In this document: positions 32,874 through 42,674 of the stretch, piece after piece
How the letters are laid out: each line of letters starts with the position of its first letter
Numbering within the stretch: position 1 is the stretch's first letter
NCBI GenBank assembly: GCA_963833465.1
Contig: CAWHXW010000003.1
Span: 1-64,000, forward strand
DNA: 64,000 bases
Direction: 5' to 3'
From: Fen-1298 sp963833465
Lineage (GTDB): Bacteria > Bacteroidota > Ignavibacteria > UBA10030
Translations under genes and position numbers: made by a program
Notes under the pieces: generated by a model
The model's database searches: none
What the model saw: only the letters and a program-made list of their open reading frames with translations
Told to the model about the DNA's origin: nothing

Positions 32874-33458
32874 ATGAACATTGGCAAAACATTTTACGCT
32901 GCAAACAGAAAACAATGGCGGGCGTGGTTGGCAAAGAATCACCAATCGGAGCCGGAAATCTGGCTCATTTATTATAAAAAGAACAGCGATAAGCCCCGCA
33001 TTCCATACAATGATGCAGTAGAAGAAGCGCTTTGCTATGGCTGGATAGACAGCATACTGAAGCCAAAAGATGATATTTCGTACTTGCAGCGATTTAGTCC
33101 GAGAAGGAAGAACAGCAAACTTTCAGAGATGAACAAGGAACGTGTGTACCGGTTAATCAAAGCAAAAAAGATGACTCGCTTCGGCCTTGAAAAAATTCAA
33201 CATCAAATGAATAATGGATCGAAAAACTTGAAGTGGTCAACTTCACTAAAGAAATTTAAAATACCTGACGATATTATTAATGAATTGAAAGCAAATCCAA
33301 TTGTATGGAGAAATTTTCAGAAATTTCCGGAATCTTATAAACGCATCCGCATCGGATGGATTGATTCGTCAAGGAACCATCATGATTATTTTATAAAACG
33401 CCTTCAATATTTTATAAAGATGACAGCAAAAAATAAAATGTTCGGAATGGTTCGATAA
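32874..33458 (+). CDS. YdeI/OmpD-associated family protein
   Basis: A 194-residue protein with the YdeI-type N-terminal domain: 'FYAANRKQWRAWLAKNHQSEPEIWLIYYKKNSDKPRIPYNDAVEEALCYGWIDSI', then 'YLQRFSPRRKNSKLSEMNKERVYRLI'. The C-terminal part 'IPDDIINELKANPIVWRNFQKFPESYKRIRIGWIDSSR' matches the OmdA extension. The family has been linked to stress or peptide resistance, without a known reaction. It starts six bases after the three-Cys gene and is the last of this plus-strand accessory run. Confidence 0.85.
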   Translation: MNIGKTFYAANRKQWRAWLAKNHQSEPEIWLIYYKKNSDKPRIPYNDAVEEALCYGWIDSILKPKDDISYLQRFSPRRKNSKLSEMNKERVYRLIKAKKMTRFGLEKIQHQMNNGSKNLKWSTSLKKFKIPDDIINELKANPIVWRNFQKFPESYKRIRIGWIDSSRNHHDYFIKRLQYFIKMTAKNKMFGMVR

Positions 33459-33540
33459 TATAAAAAATAGTTTTTGCCAACAATTATCTTATTCTCTTTT
33501 GACATTCCATTAGATTCACAGTACATTAGCTCACTTATTT

Positions 33541-34794
33541 ATGCAAAAAGTTTTATTCATTACATACTTCTGGCCGCCGTCGGGAAAAGCGACAGTGCAC
33601 TGGCCGTTGAAAATAATTAAGCATCTTCCGATGTACGGCTGGCAGCCGGTTGTTCTGACTGCCGACGAAGATACTTTTTCCCAAAAAGATGAATCGCTTT
33701 TAAAAGAAGTCGATCCGAAGCTTAAAGTTTTTACCGCTCATGCTTTGGAACCCTTTGGGATTTACCGCCGCTTGTTAGGAAAGAAAAAAAACTCTCCATT
33801 GACAGCATCGGAAACGATATCTACAACAAACCGCGGATTGCGGCACAGGCTTGCTGTTTGGATACGAATGAATTTATTTATTCCGGATGCGCGCATTGGA
33901 TGGTACTGGAATGCTATCCGCAGAGGAAAGCAAATTTTAAAATCAGATAATATCAAAGCAATAGTATCCATTGGCCCGCCGCATACAACATTACTTGTGG
34001 GAAAAAAGCTGAGCAAACTTTCAGACATTCCGCATATTCCAGTTTTTATTGATCCGTGGGTTGATATTTCATATTACAAAGGATTCAATAGGAGCAAATT
34101 AACGCTCGCTCTCGATTATCGGTTTGAGCGATCTGTTGTTGAAAATGCCAAACAAGTAGTATTCGTAACTGAGACAATGAAACAAGATTACATTCGACAG
34201 TATCCATTAATCCAAAACAAATCTCATGTTCTCTACTGGGGCTATGATGAAGAAGCATTTCAGCTATATAAATCAAAACTGTTAAGCGATCAAGAAATTA
34301 TTTTGCATGCAGGGAATATTTACGATTATCAGAATCCGCAGAACCTTTGGAGAACTCTTCGAAATGAAATAGATAAAGGAAGAAATCTTAAATTGGTTTT
34401 TGTTGGAACAGTCGGCCCCGGAATTCGGCACTCTATCAAAGAAGCAGGACTTATAAATCGAACTGAATATAAGGGATTTCTTGAATATAAGAATATGCTT
34501 GATGAAATTGGTGCATCATCATATTTGTTGGTATGCGCTTCAGAAAAACGACACGTGCCGGGAAAACTCTTTGAATATCTGCGTTCCGGTAAACCTATTC
34601 TTGCATTTGGAGATGAGAACGAAGAAGTGGGAAAGATACTGGCAGGTGCAAATGCCGGCATGATATTCCCTTTAAGCGCAGATGGAAAAGAATTTTTCCA
34701 GAACACGCGAGAATTTTACACCAATACAAATTACATCCGGCAATTTGAACGAAAAGAAATTGCAAATAAATTGAGTGACATTCTTCTTTTGTAA
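33541..34794 (+). CDS. Glycosyltransferase family 4 protein
   Basis: A 417-residue GT-B glycosyltransferase. The opening 'FITYFWPPSGKATVHWPLKIIKHLPMYGWQPVVLTAD' is typical of GT4-like enzymes that scan for a glycine loop. The C-terminal half has 'ILHAGNIYDYQNPQNL', 'LVFVGTV' and 'VCASEKRHVPGKLFEYLRSGKPILAFGD', where the Glu in 'KLFEYL' is the nucleotide-sugar ligand. The sugar donor is unknown. It is the only plus-strand gene of the polysaccharide locus and converges with the methyltransferase gene 14 bases downstream. Confidence 0.85.
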   Translation: MQKVLFITYFWPPSGKATVHWPLKIIKHLPMYGWQPVVLTADEDTFSQKDESLLKEVDPKLKVFTAHALEPFGIYRRLLGKKKNSPLTASETISTTNRGLRHRLAVWIRMNLFIPDARIGWYWNAIRRGKQILKSDNIKAIVSIGPPHTTLLVGKKLSKLSDIPHIPVFIDPWVDISYYKGFNRSKLTLALDYRFERSVVENAKQVVFVTETMKQDYIRQYPLIQNKSHVLYWGYDEEAFQLYKSKLLSDQEIILHAGNIYDYQNPQNLWRTLRNEIDKGRNLKLVFVGTVGPGIRHSIKEAGLINRTEYKGFLEYKNMLDEIGASSYLLVCASEKRHVPGKLFEYLRSGKPILAFGDENEEVGKILAGANAGMIFPLSADGKEFFQNTREFYTNTNYIRQFERKEIANKLSDILLL

Positions 34795-34808
34795 CTTTTA
34801 AGTTTTAT

Positions 34809-35729
34809 CTATTTCAAATACGGATTAGTAGGGAGCGGTAGAATTGTAAATCCAAGTTTTTTCAAATCTCTTAAAACAATCTTATCAGGTTGCTTTTTGA
34901 ATATGACTGTACAAATTGAACTATGAGGAATCAATCCAAGGATGCTTATAAAGCTTCTTAATTTAAGTTTTCTTTTTATTCGCTTATAGAGTTTTTGATT
35001 TAACGGAACGTCTATCATTCCACTAATAGAAACATGACTCTTAAAATGATCGTAATGCTTAAATGCAATACAGGGGAGACCAATACCCATAGAAATTTTT
35101 TCGATCTCACGTTCTGAAATTTTAAACACATAATTGCCGACATTTTCCCACGAAAAACGATTTTTCCAAATTTTATTTATCAGTAAAGGATTAACCTTAT
35201 CAAAAATGTTTTTTAGAAAAACAAGCAGCGACATTTTGGAAAGAATATCTATCGGTTCCGTAACAAGTATCGTGGCAGTTTTACTCACACGTATCATTTC
35301 GTACAAACCTAAATATGCGCGCGGAAAATGGTGAAATGCTTCTTTGCAAACGATATAATCAAACGAGTTGTCGTTGTAAGTTAATTTTTCGACATTTTGT
35401 TTGCTGTATTCCTTAACAAGCCCTTCGGACTTTGCTTCTTTGAGCATAGCATCGGATAAATCGGAAGCAACTGCATTTTGATTTTTTTGCAGTAAGTAGT
35501 TTGCCTCCAGTCCGCTATAATCTCCGATTGTCAACCATGTTTTATTAGAATCAAAAAAAGGCGCGAGGAATTCCAATGATTCCGTAATTAATTTGTAAGC
35601 GGCGCAATTTTTATTTTTGATATGAAATAACACCTGCTCTTTTTCATTTACCATATTTTTAATATTTGTCTCTTGTGCCAGATAATTCGAATCAATCATA
35701 TTTTCAGACTCAGCCATAAATAATAACAT
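34809..35729 (-). CDS. Class I SAM-dependent methyltransferase
   Basis: A 306-residue protein with the methyltransferase core: 'TWLTIGDYSGLEANYLLQKNQNAVASDLSDAMLKEAKSEG' (SAM-binding loop, Asp in 'ASDLS'), 'LTYNDNSFDYIVCKEAFHHFPRAYLGLYEMIRVSK' and 'TILVTEPID'. The C-terminal third is family-specific. By context the target is probably a sugar or glycan, but ubiquinone-type substrates cannot be excluded. ATG 35729 and the in-frame ATG four codons later are both possible starts. Confidence 0.8.
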   Translation of the reverse strand: MLLFMAESENMIDSNYLAQETNIKNMVNEKEQVLFHIKNKNCAAYKLITESLEFLAPFFDSNKTWLTIGDYSGLEANYLLQKNQNAVASDLSDAMLKEAKSEGLVKEYSKQNVEKLTYNDNSFDYIVCKEAFHHFPRAYLGLYEMIRVSKTATILVTEPIDILSKMSLLVFLKNIFDKVNPLLINKIWKNRFSWENVGNYVFKISEREIEKISMGIGLPCIAFKHYDHFKSHVSISGMIDVPLNQKLYKRIKRKLKLRSFISILGLIPHSSICTVIFKKQPDKIVLRDLKKLGFTILPLPTNPYLK

Positions 35730-35752
35730 TTCTTTGAAAAGTTATGCCCGTA

Positions 35753-36859
35753 TTAACTTAACGCTTTTTTATAAGTTTCTATTGTTTTAAGTGCGGTATT
35801 TTTCCATGAAAAAAATCTTAGTCTTTCAAGTCCATTTGTTCTTAGATCGTCAGCCAAAGATTTGTTTTCTATTACTTCAGTCAGTATTTCTACAAGACTC
35901 GAGAGGTTTTTAGGATCGAAATATTTTGCAGCATTTCCGCCAACTTCCGGCAAAGAACTTCGGTTACTTAAAAGCACAGGACATCCGCATGCAAATGCTT
36001 CAAGAATTGGTATGCCAAACCCTTCATAAAGTGAAGGAAACACAAATGCCTTTGCTTTGGAATAAAGATATGATAACATATAATCGTCAACTTCCATCTG
36101 AATAATTTTATCGGATAATCGAAGTCTGCTAATATATTTCTTTTCCTTCTTCGTAAATTTACCTCCACCTGCGCAGATCAGAGAACATTGCAGGTTGACA
36201 TGCGGCAGGGCTTTCATCGCATCCAAAAGAAAGAAAAAGTTTTTATATGTATTTCGTTTGCCGACGTAGAGAAAATAGTTATCCGGCAAAGAAATGTTAG
36301 TATTGTTCATTCTGATCGGTGACAGCGTAGTAGCAAGAGGAATGACATCGATCTTTGAAGCCGGAACATTTAACAGTGTGATGATATCTTTTTTTGTATG
36401 TTCAGATATGGCTATTATTCGACTCGCTTTTGCAGCTGAGATTTTCTTATTCTTTGCTGTAAAATCGAATTTGCTGAAAAGTTTGGGATATAATTCATGT
36501 GACATATCATAAATTGTAAGAACAAATGGTACTTCACCAAGAATATCGAGAAAATATGGGTTGTAGTATGTGGGGTGAAACATTTGCGGAACAGGCATTG
36601 CATGAAAATTGCTCTTAACATACATTCGATTTAATAATTTGATGATTTCATTTCTTCCTTTAAATCGGTTGGCGGGAAAGAATTTTTTGATATGAATGGA
36701 ATCAATTTCCAGCAGACAGCGGCTATTTGAATATTTTATAATAAGTGACGGTTCAATTCCATCCATTTTAAAAAATTGCTTTAGCAATTCACAGTAATAT
36801 CGAGAGATACCGCCGTACTCCTGGAATGAAAATACTTGAGGGTCAAATAATACTTTCAT
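35753..36859 (-). CDS. Glycosyltransferase family 4 protein
   Basis: A 368-residue GT-B enzyme. The N-terminus 'LFDPQVFSFQEYGGISRYYCELLKQF' matches mannosyltransferase-like GT4 proteins. The donor-binding half has 'FLYVGKRNTYKNFFFLLDAMKAL', 'ALVFPSLYEGFGIPILEAFACGCPVLLSNRSSLPEVGGNAAKYFDP', with the E-x7-E pattern in 'EGFGIPILE'. A nucleotide-activated hexose is the likely donor, and the acceptor would be a lipid-linked glycan at the inner membrane. The start overlaps the stop of the upstream methyltransferase gene by four bases. Confidence 0.88.
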   Translation of the reverse strand: MKVLFDPQVFSFQEYGGISRYYCELLKQFFKMDGIEPSLIIKYSNSRCLLEIDSIHIKKFFPANRFKGRNEIIKLLNRMYVKSNFHAMPVPQMFHPTYYNPYFLDILGEVPFVLTIYDMSHELYPKLFSKFDFTAKNKKISAAKASRIIAISEHTKKDIITLLNVPASKIDVIPLATTLSPIRMNNTNISLPDNYFLYVGKRNTYKNFFFLLDAMKALPHVNLQCSLICAGGGKFTKKEKKYISRLRLSDKIIQMEVDDYMLSYLYSKAKAFVFPSLYEGFGIPILEAFACGCPVLLSNRSSLPEVGGNAAKYFDPKNLSSLVEILTEVIENKSLADDLRTNGLERLRFFSWKNTALKTIETYKKALS

Positions 36860-37659
36860 TTAACGTTCTCATTTGTATTACTTTTTATTTGTCCAGCCGC
36901 CGCCGAATCAATTTTCGTATTGCTTCCCATTGACAAGGCAATCAAAGAATTTATTCCTAATAACGAAAGTTTCAGAAGGATATTAAAAAGAATATTGTTC
37001 AGCGAACGATGCGTCAATAAGTGAAAACTCTTGCCGTTTGTATAAAAATTCATGTTGAATTTTTTTGCGATATATCTGAGCGAGCTTAATGAAAACAAAG
37101 AAATATGTTGTCCATGAGAAAAATAGTAATAATTCCATTTATCCGGATTCGGCGTTCCTGAAATGAATGTTTCTGTTGAAAATAATATTGAATTCGAAAT
37201 GGACAACATATTTTCGATTTCTTTAATAGGGTCGGCAAAATGTTCGAAGCATTCAAAAGATGTAATTAATTCGATTTTATTTGAGTGCTTTGCATCGTAT
37301 TCAAAACTTCTCGCGAAAAGATTCTCTGTAAATGGATCAGCCCAGAAAAAATTAAAACCATAGTCGCGCATTATTCGCACAAAAAGTCCGTAACCGGCGC
37401 CATAATCGAGGAAGTTTCCATTTTTATCAAATAAAAAAAATAAAATTGCACTTGTTCGTTTTGCAAGTAAAAGATTTCTTATAATTATTCCCGTGTCTTC
37501 GGAATTTATGGGGCTGAGATAAGACTCTTTCAACCAGAAGGGGTCTTCTGTTTGAATAAATTCACACGAAGAACACTGAAAATAATCCACATCATATTTA
37601 TTAAGAATTCTTCGGCGAAATATTTTAGAGGAGGTCTTACCGCAAATTTTGCAGATCAA
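36856..37659 (-). CDS. Methyltransferase with N-terminal zinc ribbon
   Basis: A 267-residue protein. An N-terminal four-Cys ribbon ('CKICGKTS', 'YFQCSSCEF') precedes a class I methyltransferase domain ('FLDYGAGYGLFVRIMRDYGFNFFWADPFTE', 'ELITSFECFEHFADPIKEIENML'). This architecture is frequent in deoxysugar C- or O-methyltransferases of surface-glycan loci. The C-terminal stretch at about 220-245 is hydrophobic ('LFNILLKLSLLGINSLIALSM') and may contact the membrane. The stop overlaps the next glycosyltransferase start. Confidence 0.82.
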   Translation of the reverse strand: MICKICGKTSSKIFRRRILNKYDVDYFQCSSCEFIQTEDPFWLKESYLSPINSEDTGIIIRNLLLAKRTSAILFFLFDKNGNFLDYGAGYGLFVRIMRDYGFNFFWADPFTENLFARSFEYDAKHSNKIELITSFECFEHFADPIKEIENMLSISNSILFSTETFISGTPNPDKWNYYYFSHGQHISLFSLSSLRYIAKKFNMNFYTNGKSFHLLTHRSLNNILFNILLKLSLLGINSLIALSMGSNTKIDSAAAGQIKSNTNENVK

Positions 37660-37764
37660 TTATGCACCTTTTCCTAATACAACAATATCAAATATGAAAA
37701 ACACCTGGTCAAAAATAAAAACCTAATGAATTATAAAGTATTCTAAAAATAAATCGTTTTGTAA

Positions 37765-38685
37765 TTAATCTTGGATTAATCTTCGACGAATCAATTGCCA
37801 TAGTTTACTTATTTTATCAGGATTCATGTATTTACTTATAGTATAAGCATCTGCCTGAAGATCAGGCACAACAAAGTTCGGATGATTAATAGCATCGATA
37901 TGTGATACCGGGCGGTTTGCGAGTGTATGGAAATTGTCAATTGTGTGAGTTGCATTTAAGTCAAAACCGATATTTGAAATAAGATTAACGTTAGGAATAA
38001 TTGCTAATCCATTATTGACAGACACCGCATACTGCCATTGCACATCCCAAGTATCTTTTTGCTTTTTATAGACAAGCTGAATATTCTTTTGCCAATATTT
38101 TCTAATAGCCGGATCAGTAAATACTGCAGAAAACAATTTTTGTTCCAGTAATTGCGGATAGGTAGAAACATTCACATCATACTTATCCCATGCTCTTTTC
38201 CAAGTTGCCCAGCCCCAAATATGATTGATTCTTGAAAAATAATAAGAACCATTGCCGCGTATTATGCCGTCCTGAAAATTGACGCCGCTAATATGCATGA
38301 TTCGTTCATCATTTTTATAATATTTAAGCAAGGTTTCGCAGAAATTAAAAAATGATATATCCGGAACACAATCGTCTTCAAGAATAATTCCTTCTTCGAC
38401 ATTGGTAAAGAACCAATTAATACCGGAACTCACGCCGGCACGGCATCCTAAGTTCTTTTCGGAAAAATTAGTTTTGAGTTGGCATTCCCAGTCAATCTTT
38501 TTAATAATATTTCTTGCCGCTGTACATTTCTGTTCTTCATCTTTTTTATTCAGCCGCGGTCCATCTGCGGAGACAAATAGATTAAGTGGTTTTATTTCGC
38601 GAATTATATCAAATACTTTTTCTGTTGTATCAGGACGATTGAAGATAAGAAAAAGAACTGGTGTTGTAAAAGGTTGAAGTTTCAT
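37765..38685 (-). CDS. GT-A fold glycosyltransferase (GNT-I / GT2-like)
   Basis: A 306-residue protein with a nucleotide-diphospho-sugar transferase fold: 'TPVLFLIFNRPDTTEKVFDIIREIKPLNLFVSADGPR', 'NLGCRAGVSSGINWFFTNVEEGIILEDDCVPDISFFNFC' (DxD-type metal site) and 'RINHIWGWATWKRAWDKYD'. This family is regularly found in O-antigen and capsule loci of Bacteroidota. The donor sugar is not deducible. It starts about 50 bases after the flippase gene and is followed by a 105-base gap with no visible hairpin. Confidence 0.82.
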   Translation of the reverse strand: MKLQPFTTPVLFLIFNRPDTTEKVFDIIREIKPLNLFVSADGPRLNKKDEEQKCTAARNIIKKIDWECQLKTNFSEKNLGCRAGVSSGINWFFTNVEEGIILEDDCVPDISFFNFCETLLKYYKNDERIMHISGVNFQDGIIRGNGSYYFSRINHIWGWATWKRAWDKYDVNVSTYPQLLEQKLFSAVFTDPAIRKYWQKNIQLVYKKQKDTWDVQWQYAVSVNNGLAIIPNVNLISNIGFDLNATHTIDNFHTLANRPVSHIDAINHPNFVVPDLQADAYTISKYMNPDKISKLWQLIRRRLIQD

Positions 38686-38736
38686 AGTGCAATAGTGCCG
38701 CTGTATTCCACAAAATAAATTATTATATGATTAATT

Positions 38737-40239
38737 TTAAGATTGTTTTAAAAAATCTATGATGTTATTTTTCCAATTCAACGGATTATTCCATTTCATC
38801 CATGCACTTTGGAGCTTTTGTAATTCAACATATTCGTAAAAATTAAAAATGTACAAGAGAATTGGGAATAATATTAATAACAGTACTTTTACAGTAAGCC
38901 GAATAGAAAGTTGTGCATTCTGAATAATGGAACCGCAGAAAATAATAACACCGCCAACAACACTGACAAGTAATATTTTTTTCCATTCGTACGAAATAAA
39001 ATAATGCTTTTGAGCGAATATATAAACAAGCAGAAAAAACAATAATTGGGAGATCAGAGATGCAAGAGCTGCACCAATTGTCTGCAATATTGGAATCAGC
39101 AGAGCGTTCGCTGTGACGTTAACTATCGATATTGTTACAACAATGACGGAAATGATTTTTGTCTTTTTTGTTATGTTCAATCCAACAGCAGAAATATCTC
39201 TTAACATACCAAAATAAATACCTAGAGAAATAAATGGAATGACCTTATAAGAATTCCAATACTCAGGGTTTTGTGCCATTACTTTAATGACCTCGCGTCC
39301 AAAAAATGATATGCCAATAACGCAAAACATAACTCCCCATGCTGCGTATATCATCACTTTGGAATATACTCTCTTATTATTTGGATCATCCATAATTTTA
39401 TACAGCATTGGTGTAATGGCAAGATTAATAGACATAACGACGATTACATAGACAGTATTAGCAATTTTATAACCTAAGGAATATAAACCTACGTCGGACA
39501 AATGGCCGATATATCGCAACATGTATCGATCTGCAATATTTATTATTATACCTGAGAAAGATGCAAAAACAAGCGGAAGACTTATCGAAAGCATCCCCTT
39601 TAGGATCTTGTAACTAAACTCGAATACGATGTTGTTTCGAATATATTTTGATAACATCAGAAAATACACAACACCGCCGACAATTTGCGCAACGTAAATA
39701 CCCAAAACATTCATCTTGAAAGATGCGACACAAACAATCGTTCCAATTAAAGTAATTGTTAATTGACTCGTATTAACAATTGTGAATAATATAGATCGTT
39801 GTTGAAGCTGCAATAACGATGAAGGAATGGACGCCAATATTTGCAGCGATGAAGATACGGCAAGCAATATCATTAACCATGAATATTGCGGTGAATCAAA
39901 TAATATAGTTGATAACTTTGATGCAAAAACTATAACCGTCCCTGTCAATATTAGAACGACGCTTAAAAGGGACAAGAGGCACGTGAACATTATCGTGCGC
40001 CGCAGATCAATATATTCTTTATCCCAGTACCAGCGGAAAAAAGAATACGATAAACTTAATCCAAAGACCGAAACAAGCAGTTGAGATGAAACCTCAAGCA
40101 AGCCGAGTATTCCGTATTCTTGAACAGAAAGGTGAGAAGTATAAAGAGGCAACAGAATAAATCCAATAACCTTTGTTGAAATATTTCCAAGGCCATAAAT
40201 TATAGAATTTTTTGCGGCAGATTTAAGAAAAGAGAGCAT
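38737..40239 (-). CDS. wzx: Polysaccharide flippase, Wzx-like (MATE/MVF superfamily)
   Basis: A 500-residue inner-membrane protein with 12 to 14 hydrophobic segments, opening 'SAAKNSIIYGLGNISTKVIGFILLPLYTSHLSVQEYGILGL', the common signature of O-antigen and polysaccharide exporters. It would flip lipid-linked repeat units to the periplasmic side. No Wzy polymerase or Wzz is recognised in the window, though YfhO or the GT39 protein should not be taken as substitutes. The neighbours on both sides are glycosyltransferase genes. Confidence 0.85.
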   Translation of the reverse strand: MLSFLKSAAKNSIIYGLGNISTKVIGFILLPLYTSHLSVQEYGILGLLEVSSQLLVSVFGLSLSYSFFRWYWDKEYIDLRRTIMFTCLLSLLSVVLILTGTVIVFASKLSTILFDSPQYSWLMILLAVSSSLQILASIPSSLLQLQQRSILFTIVNTSQLTITLIGTIVCVASFKMNVLGIYVAQIVGGVVYFLMLSKYIRNNIVFEFSYKILKGMLSISLPLVFASFSGIIINIADRYMLRYIGHLSDVGLYSLGYKIANTVYVIVVMSINLAITPMLYKIMDDPNNKRVYSKVMIYAAWGVMFCVIGISFFGREVIKVMAQNPEYWNSYKVIPFISLGIYFGMLRDISAVGLNITKKTKIISVIVVTISIVNVTANALLIPILQTIGAALASLISQLLFFLLVYIFAQKHYFISYEWKKILLVSVVGGVIIFCGSIIQNAQLSIRLTVKVLLLILFPILLYIFNFYEYVELQKLQSAWMKWNNPLNWKNNIIDFLKQS

Positions 40240-40303
40240 ATTTGTTTTGCACCTGTATCATCAAATACATGTGTTCGTTATTGTTTTGTCGCACTGCATC
40301 CCA

Positions 40304-41317
40304 TTATTTTTTCCACCAGTCAATATCTATTCTCTTCGATATCAGGAAACTATTTATTTTTGCTATTACTTTTCTATAAATGATGCCATTTAATATTGAC
40401 CATGCGATTTTTTTATTGATTGCTGTCTTAGAGATATATATTTCTTTTGCATGATCTACTAATCTTGCAGAATACATTTCTTTGTGAGTTAAAATATTTT
40501 TTGCTGTCAACTTAGCTTTCTCTTGCTCGTTAAGGTCGCCTATATAATTGTACCAGAACATTTCAATATCTAATAATAACTCGTTTTTATCTTTTTCAGA
40601 TAACTTAAATATTTTAGAATATTGTATATCTTGTTCACAGCTTTCAATAATAGACCTTGTGCTTTCTATCCATTTTGCCGGATTCGATCCGGTTTGCTGC
40701 CCTTCGTGAATTTGGAAAACACCGATGTAATCGGGAATAATTATTCCTTGATAAAAATGCAACATCCGATACAAGAAATCTACATCATTTGTAAATGAAA
40801 ACTCTTTACGAAAACTAATTTTGTCGAAAACTTTCTTTCGAATAAAAGTGCATTGTAACGGTATTGCAATTTCTCGTAATATATATTTTGATGGATCAGA
40901 AATTGTATATTCATGATTATGAGTTGGAGGATAATAAATATCTTTTTTTGCCTTCAGATATCCCATTGCACCTGCAACAAACGCAATCTCGGAATTATTG
41001 ATCAATGGAAGCATAGTTTTTTTAAAAGCATCTTTTAAATAGAAATCATCAGAAGGTAAAGAAGTAATAACATCACCCGATGCAACGTTTAATGCTTTTA
41101 GAGTCGCATCTAAAGGTCCTGTGTCAGGTTTTGACCACCAAATAACTTGTGGATACTTTCGTAATATTTCCACGGTTTCATCTGTCGAACCGCCATCGGA
41201 AACTATCACTTCGAGTTTCCCTTCATACTCTTGTTTTAAAATGCTGAGCAGTGCTCTTTCAATATAACGAGCACTATTAAATGACGGCATAAGGAAAGAA
41301 ATGGACGGCAAATTCAT
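40304..41317 (-). CDS. Glycosyltransferase family 2 protein
   Basis: A 337-residue GT-A enzyme. It begins 'SISFLMPSFNSARYIERALLSILKQEYEGKLEVIVSDGGSTDETVEIL', the GT2 nucleotide-binding opening, with the metal-binding acids in 'VITSLPSDDFYL' near residue 93. 'FTNDVDFLYRMLHF' in the second half fits the catalytic-base (ED-like) region. The C-terminal 100 residues are basic and helical. The substrate is unknown. Confidence 0.87.
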   Translation of the reverse strand: MNLPSISFLMPSFNSARYIERALLSILKQEYEGKLEVIVSDGGSTDETVEILRKYPQVIWWSKPDTGPLDATLKALNVASGDVITSLPSDDFYLKDAFKKTMLPLINNSEIAFVAGAMGYLKAKKDIYYPPTHNHEYTISDPSKYILREIAIPLQCTFIRKKVFDKISFRKEFSFTNDVDFLYRMLHFYQGIIIPDYIGVFQIHEGQQTGSNPAKWIESTRSIIESCEQDIQYSKIFKLSEKDKNELLLDIEMFWYNYIGDLNEQEKAKLTAKNILTHKEMYSARLVDHAKEIYISKTAINKKIAWSILNGIIYRKVIAKINSFLISKRIDIDWWKK

Positions 41318-41379
41318 TTTATTTCATATCCTTGTAACTTACAATATTATATATGCTGTTGTTTTAAAATAAAATGATA

Positions 41380-42081
41380 CTATTTTTTGATTGCAGAAAA
41401 AAAACTGATTGCCTGATTATATGACTCAGGTGTTCCTATATCTATGAAAGCATCTTGACATTGATAACCGTAAATTTCTCTTCCAATAAGAGTCGGCAAA
41501 ATATCAGTTTCCAAGGAACAATATTTTGGCGTAGATGCATTTTCGAAAATTGAGCGATGAAATAAATAAACTCCAGCATTAATCCACCCCGGACCTTTAC
41601 CCTCTCCTTTTTCTGTGAAGTTCTTGATTCTATATTCAATATCGATTTCTACAGTTCCATAACGGCTTGTGTTATTGATTTTCGTTATGACTATTGAAGC
41701 GATGCACTTTTTCGAAAAATGCCAATTAATATAGCGGGCTAAATCAATATTGATATATGAATCTCCGTTCATGACAAGAACATTTTGGTCGTCAATGAAT
41801 TTAAATATTTCTTGAATTGATCCACCAGTCCCCAACGGTGTTTTTTCTGAAACGTAAGAGATGTTTACACCCCATTTTGAACCATCTGAAAAAAAAGAAA
41901 TGACATTCTCTTTTTTATATCCGACACTTAGTATAATATCATTTACAGAGTATGATTTAAGCTGCAGGATTAAATATTCAAGAAAAGGTTTCCCTGCTAT
42001 CGGTGCCATCGGTTTTGGAATATCGCTGATCACACTTTGAAGTCTCGTTCCTTTCCCTCCGGCAAGTATAATTGCTTTCAT
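41380..42081 (-). CDS. hddC: D-glycero-D-manno-heptose 1-phosphate guanylyltransferase-like nucleotidyltransferase
   Basis: A 233-residue nucleotidyltransferase: 'AIILAGGKGTRLQSVISDIPKPMAPIAGKPFLEYLILQL', 'GVNISYVSEKTPLGTGGSI' and 'VLVMNGDSYINIDL' match the HddC branch. It would transfer GMP to heptose 1-phosphate, giving GDP-heptose. Other sugar-phosphate nucleotidyltransferases look similar, but the nearby HddA-like kinase (42675) and GmhB-like phosphatase (51690) make the heptose pathway likely. The missing pathway member is GmhA. Confidence 0.82.
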   Translation of the reverse strand: MKAIILAGGKGTRLQSVISDIPKPMAPIAGKPFLEYLILQLKSYSVNDIILSVGYKKENVISFFSDGSKWGVNISYVSEKTPLGTGGSIQEIFKFIDDQNVLVMNGDSYINIDLARYINWHFSKKCIASIVITKINNTSRYGTVEIDIEYRIKNFTEKGEGKGPGWINAGVYLFHRSIFENASTPKYCSLETDILPTLIGREIYGYQCQDAFIDIGTPESYNQAISFFSAIKK

Positions 42082-42086
42082 ACACT

Positions 42087-42668
42087 TTATTCGACAATTT
42101 TATACAAGTTCTTAAACAATGGATTTGTTGCCATCGCCATTATCGATATTCCGGGAAGTAAAGAAAGTTCGCCTTGTGCAATTTCTGATATAAGTTCGTC
42201 ATTTGATAGAAATAAAACCTCGAGCTCTTCCATATCGTTTTTTACTGGTTCTGCTACGTATTCTAAATCTTCAGCGATAAAATAATGCGCCTTCCCATAA
42301 TTTCGTGTACCGTCAAGAATGAATGTACCTATATGTTTCCATGTCTTTGCGTGATAACCTGTCTCTTCAAGGAGTTCTCTTTTAGCGGCTATAAGTGGTT
42401 GTTCACCTTTATCAATGAATCCTGCGGGAAATGTGGTCGTTATTTTACCCAAGCCATGTTTATACTGACGCTCAACAAGAACTTTACTTTCGTTTGATTT
42501 CGCATAAATTAATACGTAGTCCATCGCTTCAATACGATAATAGTCATCAACAATTCGATCATTGGGCAATTTGACTGTATCTTGAATAATTTTAAACCAC
42601 TCTTTTGCCTCAAACACAACACTGCTGGACAATGTTTTCCATTTTCCGATAGATACTTTTGATTTCAT
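42087..42668 (-). CDS. NUDIX hydrolase
   Basis: A 193-residue hydrolase with a perfect Nudix box: G-x5-E-x7-REUxEExGU in 'GFIDKGEQPLIAAKRELLEETGY', near residues 108-130. The fold is closest to ADP-ribose / nucleotide-sugar pyrophosphatases. Its place between the hddC-like and hddA-like genes, five bases from one and six from the other, hints at a nucleotide-sugar substrate such as GDP-heptose or GDP-mannose, either as overflow control or repair. This is inference from context only. Confidence 0.85.
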   Translation of the reverse strand: MKSKVSIGKWKTLSSSVVFEAKEWFKIIQDTVKLPNDRIVDDYYRIEAMDYVLIYAKSNESKVLVERQYKHGLGKITTTFPAGFIDKGEQPLIAAKRELLEETGYHAKTWKHIGTFILDGTRNYGKAHYFIAEDLEYVAEPVKNDMEELEVLFLSNDELISEIAQGELSLLPGISIMAMATNPLFKNLYKIVE

Positions 42669-42674
42669 TTTATA